Of a DNA stretch of 30,322 nt, positions 8,221 through 16,271 are shown in pieces. This DNA comes from Parcubacteria group bacterium (GTDB lineage: Bacteria > Patescibacteriota > Minisyncoccia > Phycocordibacterales > CALRHW01). The translations under genes and the position numbers were made by a program. How positions within the stretch are numbered: position 1 is the stretch's first letter; every line of letters starts with the position of its first letter. The notes beneath the pieces were generated by a model. It was not told the origin of the DNA. It ran no database searches and saw only the letters and a list, made by a program, of their open reading frames with translations. The stretch spans positions 1 through 30,322 of the forward strand of contig CALRHW010000003.1 in assembly GCA_943359555.1 (NCBI GenBank). The letters are read 5' to 3'.

Positions 8221-8226
8221 ATTATA
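8221..8226 (-). promoter_or_regulatory. -10 element (TATAAT) for the NUDIX gene (leaderless)
   Basis: A perfect TATAAT on the minus strand ends 7 bases before the ATG at 8213. There is no room for a ribosome binding site. Confidence 0.6.
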
Positions 8227-8292
8227 TTTTTGTATTATAAAAATAACAAAAAACTTTATCAAATCTTTATGAAATCTTCATAAGTAAAAAAG

Positions 8293-8298
8293 TATAAT
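8293..8298 (+). promoter_or_regulatory. -10 element (TATAAT) for the NYN gene (leaderless)
   Basis: A perfect TATAAT ends 6 bases before the ATG at 8305, so the mRNA probably starts at the initiation codon. Confidence 0.6.
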
Positions 8299-8304
8299 TT
8301 CTGA

Positions 8305-8859
8305 ATGCCAGAAAAACCAAACAATTACACGTTTATAGATAGTCAGAATCTGAACCTTGGTATACAGAAACTTGGATGGAAACTAGACTATAAAAAATTT
8401 CGTGTATATTTACGAGAGAAATATGGCGTGGAAAAAGCTTACATGTTTATCGGTTTTGTGGGTCTAAATCAAAAACTTTACGATAAACTGGAAGAAGCTG
8501 GATTTATACTAAAATTCAAACCCACGATACCTGACGCTGATGGAAAAATCAAAGGTAATGTGGACGCAGACTTGGTGCTTCAGGCTCTTGTTGATATTAA
8601 TCAATACAATCAAGCTATTATCGTATCAAGTGATGGAGATTTCTACTCGCTCGTGCAGCATCTTTATCAAAATGGGAAACTTAAGGTAGTAATGAGTTCT
8701 GATGAAACCAATTGCTCTACTCTATTAAAACAAACAGCAAAAGGTAAAATCAATTTCATAAATAATTTAAAATATAAAAAAGACGTGATAAAGTTTTTTA
8801 CATCTTCTCCGGCGCTTCAATACCTAAAAGCCACAGACCGTTTTGCATCACTATTTTGA
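8305..8859 (+). CDS. NYN-domain (PIN-like) putative RNase, LabA/DUF88 family
   Basis: The product has 184 residues, essentially one NYN domain. The acidic residues expected of the PIN-like metal site are present: FIDSQNLN (D12, N15), KGNVDADLVLQAL (D87, D89) and IIVSSDGDFYSLV (D110, D112). A metal-dependent ribonuclease role is known for related NYN proteins; the target is unknown. It is transcribed alone from a leaderless-type promoter. Its last 62 bases (8798-8859) overlap the 3' end of argS on the opposite strand, and both frames there encode the normal C-terminus of each protein. Confidence 0.88.
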   Translation: MPEKPNNYTFIDSQNLNLGIQKLGWKLDYKKFRVYLREKYGVEKAYMFIGFVGLNQKLYDKLEEAGFILKFKPTIPDADGKIKGNVDADLVLQALVDINQYNQAIIVSSDGDFYSLVQHLYQNGKLKVVMSSDETNCSTLLKQTAKGKINFINNLKYKKDVIKFFTSSPALQYLKATDRFASLF

Positions 8860-10525
8860 AAGCGTGAGTGAGAGCAACGCGATATGGCGACTTTGCGTGA
8901 TTTTCCGTACCCGACTCTGCGATGATAGGTGTGTTTGCGTAATAACTATTAAAACTTCCTGCGAGCTCGGTGAGATAAGTGACGATGAGCTGCGGGGCAA
9001 ATTCTTTTTTGGCGCGCTCGGTAATGTCGGCAAATTTTGCTAGCATTTTTTCAAGCTCGCCTGCGGTGTCGGCATCTGTGTCGCCCGCTCCGCTTGTGTC
9101 GTCGTCGGACTTGCCTGTCTTTTTTACACTCGCCGAAATACCCGCTTCTTTTGCTTTTCGTAAAATTGAACACGCGCGCGCATGCGCATACTGTAAATAT
9201 GGACCAGAATCGCCTTCAAACGAAAGCGACTTTTCAAAATCAAAAATAATATCTTTGCCAGAAGACTGACGAAGTATAGAATATTTTATTGCACCCACAG
9301 CCACTTGCGACATGATGTCTGTTTTCTCGGTGTCGCTCAGCTCTCTGTCTTTTATTTTTTCATACACAAGTTTTTCTACATCCACGATGAGCGACTCACC
9401 CGTAATGACATTTCCTGTGCGAGAAGACATTTTTCCACTGGAAAAACGGAGCATTCCATGACCAATGTGCCGAGTTTTATTGGCAATTTCTGCATCCACA
9501 AACTCTAGTGCTTTGAGTATAACTTTATAATATTCATTCTGCTCATTTGCTGTCACGACGACAGATAAATCAAAATCTGTTTTTTCAAATTTCATTTTAC
9601 TCAGACCAAGCTCTTTTGTTTCATAAGTCGGCAATCCCTGAGAATTTACAAACACGCGCGTGTGAAGACCGTACTGTTCACCCTTGAAAACAATCGCTCC
9701 GTCACTTTTTTCAAAAACATTTTTAGACAAAAATTCTTCCACGATAAAAAGTCCGCGCGGAGCCGTTTCGCTTTCAAAAAAATAGTAATCAAACTTTGTG
9801 CCGAGCTTTGCGTAAATATCTTCAAAATGATCAAGACTCACCTTCCTTCCCCAATCATAAAGCTCCACCACTTTCGGATCTGATTTTTCGTAAATAGTTT
9901 TGTTGAGCACGTCAATTTCTTTTTTTGCACTTTCATCTTCATTGTACGCACAGGAGCCGTGCACATAAGCGCGACCCAAAAACGCAGATTTTTTTGTGAG
10001 GTCTTCTTGTGTGTGTGGCATTTCGCCCGAAAGCTCTTTCATTCCCCATATCGCTTTTGCCACATGAAGCCCAACGTCACCTTGATAGTTGGCGCGTTTT
10101 ACTATCGCTCCACTCCATTCTGTAATACGTGCAAAAGATTCGCCGATAGTGTTGCTCATCAAGTGACCTATGTGAAATTCTTTAAACGGGTTTGGGTCTG
10201 TGTATTCAAAAATAATCCGCTCTCCTTTTCGTGTAGAGTTTTTTCCAAAATCTGCGCCTGATTTCAAAATATCTTCTATAAGCTCGCTAAAAAATGTATC
10301 TGAAAGATAAATATTTATAAACTGCCCGACGACAACGACATTTTTTATATATTTATTTTTTTTGAGCTCAGCAAATGAAAAAGCGGAAATATCTGCCGTT
10401 TTATCTTTTACAAAAAAAGAGAAGTCGCCGTTTTTCAAATCTTTCGGATGCGACAAAATTGCACCGTCTATGTCTACGCCAGATTTTTTTAATTCTTTTT
10501 TTATTGTTTCTTTAATGTTTTTCAT
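8798..10525 (-). CDS. argS: Arginine-tRNA ligase
   Basis: The product has 575 residues, the normal length. It charges tRNA-Arg. N-terminal additional domain about 1-100; catalytic core with DPNPFKEFHIGHLMSN (HIGH at 118-121), the ArgRS-typical replacement of the second signature by KMSSRTGNV (365-373), and a DALR anticodon-binding C-terminus with YLQYAHARACSILRKA. It starts with ATG at 10525. It overlaps the convergent NYN gene by 62 bases. It follows dut by 69 bases on the same strand and may share the glyA-tmk-dut transcript. No terminator was found between dut and argS. Confidence 0.96.
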   Translation of the reverse strand: MKNIKETIKKELKKSGVDIDGAILSHPKDLKNGDFSFFVKDKTADISAFSFAELKKNKYIKNVVVVGQFINIYLSDTFFSELIEDILKSGADFGKNSTRKGERIIFEYTDPNPFKEFHIGHLMSNTIGESFARITEWSGAIVKRANYQGDVGLHVAKAIWGMKELSGEMPHTQEDLTKKSAFLGRAYVHGSCAYNEDESAKKEIDVLNKTIYEKSDPKVVELYDWGRKVSLDHFEDIYAKLGTKFDYYFFESETAPRGLFIVEEFLSKNVFEKSDGAIVFKGEQYGLHTRVFVNSQGLPTYETKELGLSKMKFEKTDFDLSVVVTANEQNEYYKVILKALEFVDAEIANKTRHIGHGMLRFSSGKMSSRTGNVITGESLIVDVEKLVYEKIKDRELSDTEKTDIMSQVAVGAIKYSILRQSSGKDIIFDFEKSLSFEGDSGPYLQYAHARACSILRKAKEAGISASVKKTGKSDDDTSGAGDTDADTAGELEKMLAKFADITERAKKEFAPQLIVTYLTELAGSFNSYYANTPIIAESGTENHAKSPYRVALTHAFKIVMQNGLWLLGIEAPEKM

Positions 10526-10594
10526 TTTTATTTTAATTTTTTTGGCTTTTTTGGTTTTTCCTGCGAATTCGTTTTTGCTATTTTTAGCCGCGAC

Positions 10595-11023
10595 TCACTT
10601 TCCCGTGCTCCCAAAGCGCCCTTCCCCGCGCACACTTTCGCTGAGCTCAGTCACCTCCTCTACCGTCGTATTTTCCTTTTTTTGAATTATCATCTGCGCA
10701 ACTCTGTGACCTCTTTCAAAATTATGCACCTCGGAAGAAAGATTTATTAGACTTACAAACACCTCACCGCGATAACCCGAGTCTACTACTCCGCCAAGTA
10801 CCTTGAGGCCATTTTTTGCAGACAAACCACTTTTGTCCCAAATCAGCCCAACGTAGCCTTCAGGAATTTCCATTGCAATACCAGTAGAAACGGAAACTCT
10901 CGCGCTCGGTGCAATCACAACACTTTCCAAACAAAAAATATCAAGTCCTGCATCACCTTGGTGAGCATAACTTGGCAACACGGCGTCTGGCTTTAATTTT
11001 TTTATTTTGAGATTAAGCGACAT
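10595..11023 (-). CDS. dut: dUTP diphosphatase (trimeric dUTPase)
   Basis: The product has 142 residues. It converts dUTP to dUMP plus PPi, keeping uracil out of DNA and feeding thymidylate synthase. All five family motifs are present: GDAGLDIF, KSGLSAKNGL (equivalent of RSSxAxK/RG), GVVDSGYRGEV with the catalytic Asp, GHRVAQMII, and the C-terminal GEGRFGSTGK arm. Its first 22 bases overlap the end of tmk, so the two are probably translationally coupled. Confidence 0.96.
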   Translation of the reverse strand: MSLNLKIKKLKPDAVLPSYAHQGDAGLDIFCLESVVIAPSARVSVSTGIAMEIPEGYVGLIWDKSGLSAKNGLKVLGGVVDSGYRGEVFVSLINLSSEVHNFERGHRVAQMIIQKKENTTVEEVTELSESVRGEGRFGSTGK

Positions 11024-11703
11024 TTTTTCTTTACAATTTCAAACACACGCTCATGCACAGCTTCCGGCAACATACACACCATTCCTTTACAACATTCTAT
11101 TTTTTCCCAACCCTTATCATTTTTTGATAAATCTATTCCAGAATTTCTAGAGTTTTTTAAATAAGTTAGATTTTCTTCAGCAACATCAAGCCTACCTTTT
11201 AAGTATTTCTTTTTTATCTTCATTATCTTATTTTTCAACCATTCTTTACTTACTTCAAATGGCACGTCTAAATAAATAACGAGGTCTGGACGTGGAATTT
11301 TGAAAACGGAATATTCCATCTTGTCCAACCAAGACATAAACTCTTTTCTTTCTTTCGGGTTGTCTATTTTTCCACCTTGATGAATTTGATTTGCACTCAC
11401 ATATCTATCTGCGACGACGGTGTAGCCTTCGTCTATCCATTTACGAATCATTTTACTTGATTCAAAACGGTCGCCCGCATAAAGCACAGAGGCAACTCGT
11501 GGGTCTATTTCTGAAAAATCCCCATAAGCGCCGGCGAGATATTCACCGATAAGTTTTCCAAAAAAATTGTTTTCGTATTGAGGAAAATCAATTAATTTCA
11601 CCTTTATATTGAGCGATTTAAGTTTTGCCACCAAAAGACGTGTCTGTGTGCCCTTGCCTGATCCATCTATTCCATCTATAACTATAAATTTTCCTTTTTT
11701 CAT
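11002..11703 (-). CDS. tmk: Thymidylate kinase
   Basis: The product has 233 residues and phosphorylates dTMP to dTDP. P-loop GIDGSGKGT (11-19), DRFESSKMI near residue 78 and the DRY motif at 99-101 (ADRYVSANQIHQGGK) define the family. After the LDVPFEVS strand there is a longer, Lys-rich lid region (about 175-210) than in short bacterial Tmk. It overlaps dut by 22 bases and lies 61 bases from the end of glyA. The call is secure; lid-type details are not resolved. Confidence 0.93.
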   Translation of the reverse strand: MKKGKFIVIDGIDGSGKGTQTRLLVAKLKSLNIKVKLIDFPQYENNFFGKLIGEYLAGAYGDFSEIDPRVASVLYAGDRFESSKMIRKWIDEGYTVVADRYVSANQIHQGGKIDNPKERKEFMSWLDKMEYSVFKIPRPDLVIYLDVPFEVSKEWLKNKIMKIKKKYLKGRLDVAEENLTYLKNSRNSGIDLSKNDKGWEKIECCKGMVCMLPEAVHERVFEIVKKKCRLISK

Positions 11704-11764
11704 TTTGTGCGGTTTTTTAAATTTTAATTTTTCATCAGTCGGTTTTTTGCGCTACTTTTTCGCA

Positions 11765-12940
11765 CTATTTTTTCCGCAAAATTTTATCAATTTTCTGCGC
11801 GACATCAATCATTTCTTTTTCTTTTGCTCCGCGAGTGGTTTCCGCCGCAGTGCCCACTCTGATTCCCGACGGATCAAATGGCGACCGCGTTTCGTATGGA
11901 ATTGTATTCTTGTTTACAATAATTCCCGCTTTCTCTAGGCGGTCGCTTGCGTCCTTTCCAGAAAGGCCTTTACCGCCCATCCAAGTATCTATGAGTACAA
12001 GGTGGCTATCTGTCCCGCCAGAAATTATTTTCCAGCCGAGAGATTTGAGCGTGTCTGCAAGCACGCGTGCATTTTTTACGACTTGCATTGCATATTTTTT
12101 GAAAGCTGGAGTATCTGCTTCTTTTAGTGCAACGGCGACAGCCGCTATTTGATTTAAATGTGGACCACCTTGCATGCCGGGAAAAACTGCTTTATCTATT
12201 AGTTTTGGCAAATCACGCACATCTTTACGGACGAAAATCATCGCACTACGAGGGCCACGAAGAGTTTTGTGCACAGTTGTTGTGACCACGTCAGCGTATT
12301 TAAATGGACTCGGATAAGCACCGCCTGCCACGAGGCCTGCGAAATGAGACATGTCTACCATTAAATACGCACCACACGCATCAGCAATGTCGCGGAATTT
12401 TTTAAAATCAACTGTTCGCGGATAAGCGGTAAATCCCGCAACAATAATATTTGGCTTGTGTTCAAGCGCGAGCTTTTTGAGCGACTCATAATCTATCACT
12501 TCGGTATTTTTATCCACGCCATACGGCACTTGATTCCAAAATTTTCCAGTGATAGAAACTTTATGTCCGTGGGTGAGATGTCCGCCCTGATCCAAACTCA
12601 TTCCCATTATTTTTCCGTGTGGAGAAACAAGCGCGACATATACGGCGACATTTGCTGGTGAGCCAGAAAGTGGCTGGACGTTTACATGCCAATTTTTCGG
12701 CGCGAGCTTAAAAAGTTTTAGCGCGCGCGATTTGCAAAGCTCCTCTATTTTATCTACTACAGTCTGTCCGCCGTAATATCTTTTTCCCGGATAACCTTCT
12801 GCGTATTTATTGGTGAGTTCACTACCAAGCGCTGTGAGCACGTCCTGCGAAACATAATTTTCTGAAGCAATAAGATTGACAACTTTTTTTTGTCGCTCGT
12901 TTTCTGCTTTGATTAGTTTTTCTATCTCTCGGTCTTTCAT
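11765..12940 (-). CDS. glyA: Serine hydroxymethyltransferase
   Basis: A PLP enzyme that converts serine and THF to glycine and 5,10-methylene-THF, the one-carbon donor for ThyA. Landmarks: VNLIASENYVS, the Tyr-rich YPGKRYYGG, SGSPAN, VDMSHFAGL, and the PLP lysine in TTTVHKTLRGPR. The length (391 residues from this start, 394 from the ATG at 12949) is slightly short of the usual 410-420. I prefer the ATG at 12940 because a TAAAAT ends 7 bases upstream. Divergent from thyA, with only 26-35 bases between start codons. Confidence 0.95.
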   Translation of the reverse strand: MKDREIEKLIKAENERQKKVVNLIASENYVSQDVLTALGSELTNKYAEGYPGKRYYGGQTVVDKIEELCKSRALKLFKLAPKNWHVNVQPLSGSPANVAVYVALVSPHGKIMGMSLDQGGHLTHGHKVSITGKFWNQVPYGVDKNTEVIDYESLKKLALEHKPNIIVAGFTAYPRTVDFKKFRDIADACGAYLMVDMSHFAGLVAGGAYPSPFKYADVVTTTVHKTLRGPRSAMIFVRKDVRDLPKLIDKAVFPGMQGGPHLNQIAAVAVALKEADTPAFKKYAMQVVKNARVLADTLKSLGWKIISGGTDSHLVLIDTWMGGKGLSGKDASDRLEKAGIIVNKNTIPYETRSPFDPSGIRVGTAAETTRGAKEKEMIDVAQKIDKILRKK

Positions 12941-12947
12941 TATTGTC

Positions 12948-12953
12948 ATTTTA
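12948..12953 (-). promoter_or_regulatory. Probable -10 element (TAAAAT) for glyA (leaderless)
   Basis: The hexamer ends 7 bases before the ATG at 12940. It overlaps the alternative ATG at 12949, which argues for the shorter start. Confidence 0.4.
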
Positions 12954-12963
12954 GCATAGATGA

Positions 12964-12969
12964 TATAAT
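12964..12969 (+). promoter_or_regulatory. -10 element (TATAAT) for thyA-folA (leaderless)
   Basis: A perfect TATAAT ends 6 bases before the thyA ATG. It is divergent from and only 10 bases away from the glyA -10, so the two promoters must compete or be co-regulated. Confidence 0.6.
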
Positions 12970-12975
12970 TTTTAT

Positions 12976-13809
12976 ATGAAAATTTATAATGACATTTTGA
13001 AGGAAATAATGGATAAGGGTGTAGACAGAAAGGGTCGAAATGCGGTGACTAGAGCTCTTTTTGCCAAACAAATGCGCTTCAATCTAGAAGACGGTTTCCC
13101 TGCTGTAACGACTAAAAAACTCGCGTTCAACGCTGTAAAAAGTGAGCTTTTATGGTTTCTTGAAGGAAGCTCAGACGATAACCGCTTAAAAGAATTAAAT
13201 GGAAGTGAAAAAACTATTTGGACAGCAAACGCAGAAGCAGACTTTTGGATACCAAAAGCAAAATTTCCCGGCGACCTCGGAAGAATTTACGGCGTACAAT
13301 GGCGTGCGTGGCGAAAACCAGACGGCACTACTATAGACCAAATAAAAAGGGTTGTGGAAAAATTAAAAACAGATTCAAATGACCGTAGACTTATCGTGAC
13401 AGCGTGGAATCCTGGCGAGCTAGAAGAAATGGCGCTTCCGCCTTGCCATATTATTTTTCAATTCTTTACAAACCCAGAAACTAAAAAACTTTCTTTACAT
13501 ATGATGCAAAGAAGTTGTGATATGTTTCTAGGTGTGCCATTTAATATTGCTTCATATTCTCTTTTGCTCGCGATGATCGCGCAGGTCACTGGATTTACTC
13601 CGCACGAGTGTATTCTTACATTAAATGACGCGCATATTTATCACGAGCATTTTGATGCCGTAAAAGAACAACTCTCGCGTGAGCCTATGAAACCACCGAA
13701 ACTTTGGCTCAATCCTGAAATTATGGACATAGATAAATTTACAATGGACGATATAAAGCTCGTGGGCTACGAACATCATCCGCCGATAAAAGCGCCGATG
13801 ATTGTTTAA
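12976..13809 (+). CDS. thyA: Thymidylate synthase ThyA
   Basis: The product has 277 residues. It methylates dUMP to dTMP, using 5,10-methylene-THF and releasing dihydrofolate. The nucleophile is C157 in LPPCHI; MMQRSCDMFLGVPFNIASY, LNDAHIYHEHF and the N-terminal RxGRNAVTR-like phosphate loop are all present. A normal-length folate-dependent ThyA, not flavin-dependent ThyX. folA follows after 34 bases, which fits because ThyA makes the DHF that FolA recycles. Confidence 0.97.
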   Translation: MKIYNDILKEIMDKGVDRKGRNAVTRALFAKQMRFNLEDGFPAVTTKKLAFNAVKSELLWFLEGSSDDNRLKELNGSEKTIWTANAEADFWIPKAKFPGDLGRIYGVQWRAWRKPDGTTIDQIKRVVEKLKTDSNDRRLIVTAWNPGELEEMALPPCHIIFQFFTNPETKKLSLHMMQRSCDMFLGVPFNIASYSLLLAMIAQVTGFTPHECILTLNDAHIYHEHFDAVKEQLSREPMKPPKLWLNPEIMDIDKFTMDDIKLVGYEHHPPIKAPMIV

Positions 13810-13843
13810 TTGCGCTTATAATTTTTGCAAAAATTTTAAAAAA

Positions 13844-14341
13844 ATGATTACACTTATTACTGGCGTAGATAAAAATTTCTTAATTGGAAACGGAATAATG
13901 CTTCCGTGGCCAAAACTTCCTGCAGATATGGCCTTTTTCCGCGAAAAAACTTTAGGCAAAACTGTCGTTATGGGAGCTGTGACTTTTGAATCACTTGGAA
14001 AGGCGTTGCCGGGCAGAAAAAATATTGTGCTTTCATTGTCACCGCTCAAAGCAAGTTTAGATAAAACAGATATAACTATCCATGATTCTATCGCGCCTGT
14101 TTTGGAGCTCGCTAAAAATGAAGAGGTTATGATAATTGGCGGGCGGACTATTTATAGAGAATTTATTCCTTACGCAGACAAAATTCACGTCACTTTCATA
14201 GATGGCGATTTTACGGGCGATGTCTATTTCTCAATGACCACAGTAGATTTTTCTAACTGGAAAAAAACTGAGGAAATCGTGCGCGAGCCCGACGAAAAAA
14301 CTCCTTTCAAGCTCACATTTACTACATTTGAGAAAAGTTAA
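13844..14341 (+). CDS. folA: Dihydrofolate reductase
   Basis: The product has 165 residues. It reduces DHF to THF with NADPH. Landmarks: ITGVDKNFLIGNGIMLPWPKL (the A/IG-N-LPW start of DHFR), LGKTVVMGAVTFESLGKALPGR, and MIIGGRTIYREFIPYADKIH. The active-site acid is the D in LPADMAFF. The ATG at 13844 gives the standard N-terminus; a frame open back to 13802 would add 14 atypical residues. It is probably in the thyA transcript. It ends 21 bases from the convergent dcd stop. Confidence 0.93.
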   Translation: MITLITGVDKNFLIGNGIMLPWPKLPADMAFFREKTLGKTVVMGAVTFESLGKALPGRKNIVLSLSPLKASLDKTDITIHDSIAPVLELAKNEEVMIIGGRTIYREFIPYADKIHVTFIDGDFTGDVYFSMTTVDFSNWKKTEEIVREPDEKTPFKLTFTTFEKS

Positions 14342-14362
14342 AAAAAATATTTTTCGTGTGAG

Positions 14363-15466
14363 CTATTTAAACTGCTTCGCTAATTTTGGCCCAGATTGTT
14401 TTACATAATTTGAAGACATGTAGTCATAAATTTTCTCGGAAGTTTCAGTAGTGCGCTCAAGAGACACTTTTGCTATCGGCTGACCGTGACGCACGATGAG
14501 ATCCTCAAACGGTCGCACTTCCAGCGTAAGAGTGCGCCCTTTTCCCTCGGCGTTTTTACCCCAGCCCCATCCTGGGTCTATAAACCCAGCGTAATGCGAA
14601 CGAAAATCGCCACTTCGCTCGTCCATCGGCAACATTTCGCAAGCAAAATCGGGCGGAATACGCACTGCTTCGTTGGTAGAGAGAATGTAGAAAGAGCCTT
14701 TTTTTAAATATAAATACCCATTTTTCGCGGGCTTGACCGGCTTGAAAAAGTGACGCGAATCGTAAAATTTTATTTTCGCCAAATCAATCGGTTTTTTTGA
14801 AAACACGGATTCAAAGCCGACATTTTTATGTTCAAGATCTAAAGTAAGAATAAGCGAGCCGTCATTGTCACGCACTTTTATTTCATCATAGTTGTAGGGT
14901 TTGCCATTTTTTCGCCACAAAAATTTATGCTCCCGCATCGCTACCGCGAGTTTAGTGTTGGTGAGACGAGTGTCAGCATTAAAAAATCTAATCTGATTTA
15001 CACTAAGTCCGCGATAAAGCTTTATGGAAAAAGTCCTCGGTACAATAGAAACCCAAAGCTCGCCAGAAAAACCCGCTCGCACAGAATCGTATCTGGACAT
15101 ACCGTCGGCAATAAGTCGCACGTGCGTATCCAGCCGACCAGTCGTAGATTTTGGATTACAAAAAGCATAAATATCGCGTGGCAAATGAAGTGTTTCATTT
15201 AATCGCACGATATACATTTGATCTTTTTCAAGAGCTTCACCGAGCGAATACTTTTTCTTGCGGATTTTTTCTAAAACATCGCGGACAGTTTCATTTTCTT
15301 TCGGCGGAAAAATTCCTTCTACTTTATATATTTCGTCCGACAGCGAAAGATCCAAAGATGCGGGTTTTATATTTTCCAGCTCGGTGTTTTTTATAGAACC
15401 ATTTTCTACCAATTTGAAAATCGTTTGATACGGCAAAGCACCACCGCTGACTTTTTTACGCTTCAT
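14363..15466 (-). CDS. dcd: dCTP deaminase, long two-domain type
   Basis: The protein has two tandem dUTPase-fold units, as in the long 2'-deoxycytidine 5'-triphosphate deaminases known from Alphaproteobacteria, instead of the usual single ~190-residue Dcd. Counting from the start at 15466, the first unit includes NPKSTTGRLDTHVRLIADG (about 104-122) and GFSGELWVSI; the second includes HYAGFIDPGWGWG and LTLEVRPFEDL, where the DPGW...LE pattern matches the Dcd active-site region. The expected reaction is dCTP to dUTP and ammonia. The start at 15466 (367 residues) begins just before GGALPYQTIFKLVENG, where the family normally starts. An ATG at 15532 would add 22 hydrophobic residues (RWYLYFAFWFGLAYYV), a membrane-like extension that would be odd for this enzyme. 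Confidence 0.85.
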   Translation of the reverse strand: MKRKKVSGGALPYQTIFKLVENGSIKNTELENIKPASLDLSLSDEIYKVEGIFPPKENETVRDVLEKIRKKKYSLGEALEKDQMYIVRLNETLHLPRDIYAFCNPKSTTGRLDTHVRLIADGMSRYDSVRAGFSGELWVSIVPRTFSIKLYRGLSVNQIRFFNADTRLTNTKLAVAMREHKFLWRKNGKPYNYDEIKVRDNDGSLILTLDLEHKNVGFESVFSKKPIDLAKIKFYDSRHFFKPVKPAKNGYLYLKKGSFYILSTNEAVRIPPDFACEMLPMDERSGDFRSHYAGFIDPGWGWGKNAEGKGRTLTLEVRPFEDLIVRHGQPIAKVSLERTTETSEKIYDYMSSNYVKQSGPKLAKQFK

Positions 15467-15667
15467 GTTGTCTACATAATATGCAAGACCGAACCAAAAA
15501 GCAAAATATAAATACCATCTAATTCTCTTCATAATTTATAACTATTCCCATGCCTCAGAAGACCAAAATAAATATTCGGCTTTGCTTAAAAAAATAAATA
15601 CGAGTGAAGAAAAGTTTTTGGTTTTTCTAAGCGAAGCAAAAAACAAAATTGAATACACTCACATAAA

Positions 15668-15708
15668 GAAAAAGGCCCCGTAAGGACGAGCCTTACAGGA
15701 GCTTTTTC
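15668..15708 (-). terminator. Hairpin plus U-tract directly after the 15723-15750 promoter
   Basis: Minus strand: an 18-pair stem (15691-15708 with 15668-15685; one C-C mismatch, two G-U) around a 5-base loop, ending in CCTTTTTCTTT. It has the form of an intrinsic terminator. It begins about 8 bases downstream of the predicted transcription start. A 5-codon ORF, MKKLL, starts inside its first arm (ATG at 15708-15710, TAA at 15693-15695). It could be an attenuator for dcd, a very short terminated RNA, or a 5' stabiliser. Confidence 0.6.
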
Positions 15709-15722
15709 ATTGTGATAAAAAT

Positions 15723-15750
15723 ATTATAGCAAAGGTGTTTTGTATGTCAA
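15723..15750 (-). promoter_or_regulatory. Consensus promoter TTGACA-16-TATAAT upstream of dcd
   Basis: Minus strand: a perfect -35 (plus-strand bases 15745-15750), a 16-base spacer and a perfect -10 (15723-15728). It is the best promoter in the window. The dcd start codon is 180-250 bases downstream, behind the hairpin at 15668-15708. The -35 lies directly against the rplK terminator. Confidence 0.8.
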
Positions 15751-15787
15751 ACTAAAAACCGCACTCAGGCGGCCTTTTAGTTTTTTT
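15749..15787 (-). terminator. Terminator of secE-nusG-rplK
   Basis: Minus strand: AAACTAAAAGGCCGCC, a 6-base loop, then CGGTTTTTAGTTT. The GC core CCGC/GCGG is flanked by complementary A and T runs, so it could work in both directions. It follows the rplK stop by a few bases. Confidence 0.8.
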
Positions 15788-15791
15788 GTTT

Positions 15792-16217
15792 TTAGTCTAT
15801 TACCTCTACTCCCATTGAGCGGGCGCTTCCTGCGATTATTTTTGAAGCGGCGTCTAGGTCGTGAGCGTTTAAATCGGGCAGTTTTTTCTCGGCGATTGCG
15901 CGGATTTGAGCTTTGCTTATCTTTCCTGCCTTTTTAGTTTTATTTGTTCCAGAACCTTTTTGTGCACCAATAGCTTTCAAAATAAGACTTGAAGCTGGTG
16001 GCGTTTTTAGAACAAAAGTAAATGTTCGGTCTTCATAAACAGAGATTTCAACAGGCACAATATCGCCCATCATTTCTTTGGTTTTGTCGTTAAATTGCTT
16101 TACAAATTCACCGATGTTTACTCCAGCTTGTCCAAGGGCTGGACCAATAGGTGGAGCTGGGTTTGCTTTTCCCGCAGCGATGACTAACTTTAATTTTTTT
16201 GTTATTTTTTTTGCCAT
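15792..16217 (-). CDS. rplK: 50S ribosomal protein L11
   Basis: The product has 141 residues, the standard length. It forms the GTPase-associated stalk base with 23S rRNA. Landmarks: KLVIAAGKANPAPPIGPALG with GQAGVNI (the proline-rich N-terminal domain) and the C-terminal rRNA-binding domain with KIIAGSARSMGVEV. It lies 54 bases after nusG in the usual secE-nusG-rplK order. Normally rplA follows; here a terminator follows at once and the next gene is dcd. Confidence 0.97.
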   Translation of the reverse strand: MAKKITKKLKLVIAAGKANPAPPIGPALGQAGVNIGEFVKQFNDKTKEMMGDIVPVEISVYEDRTFTFVLKTPPASSLILKAIGAQKGSGTNKTKKAGKISKAQIRAIAEKKLPDLNAHDLDAASKIIAGSARSMGVEVID

Positions 16218-16271
16218 AATTTTTATTTTTGCGACACGTGCGTGTGCCTGTTCCGTGTGGATTACCTTACC

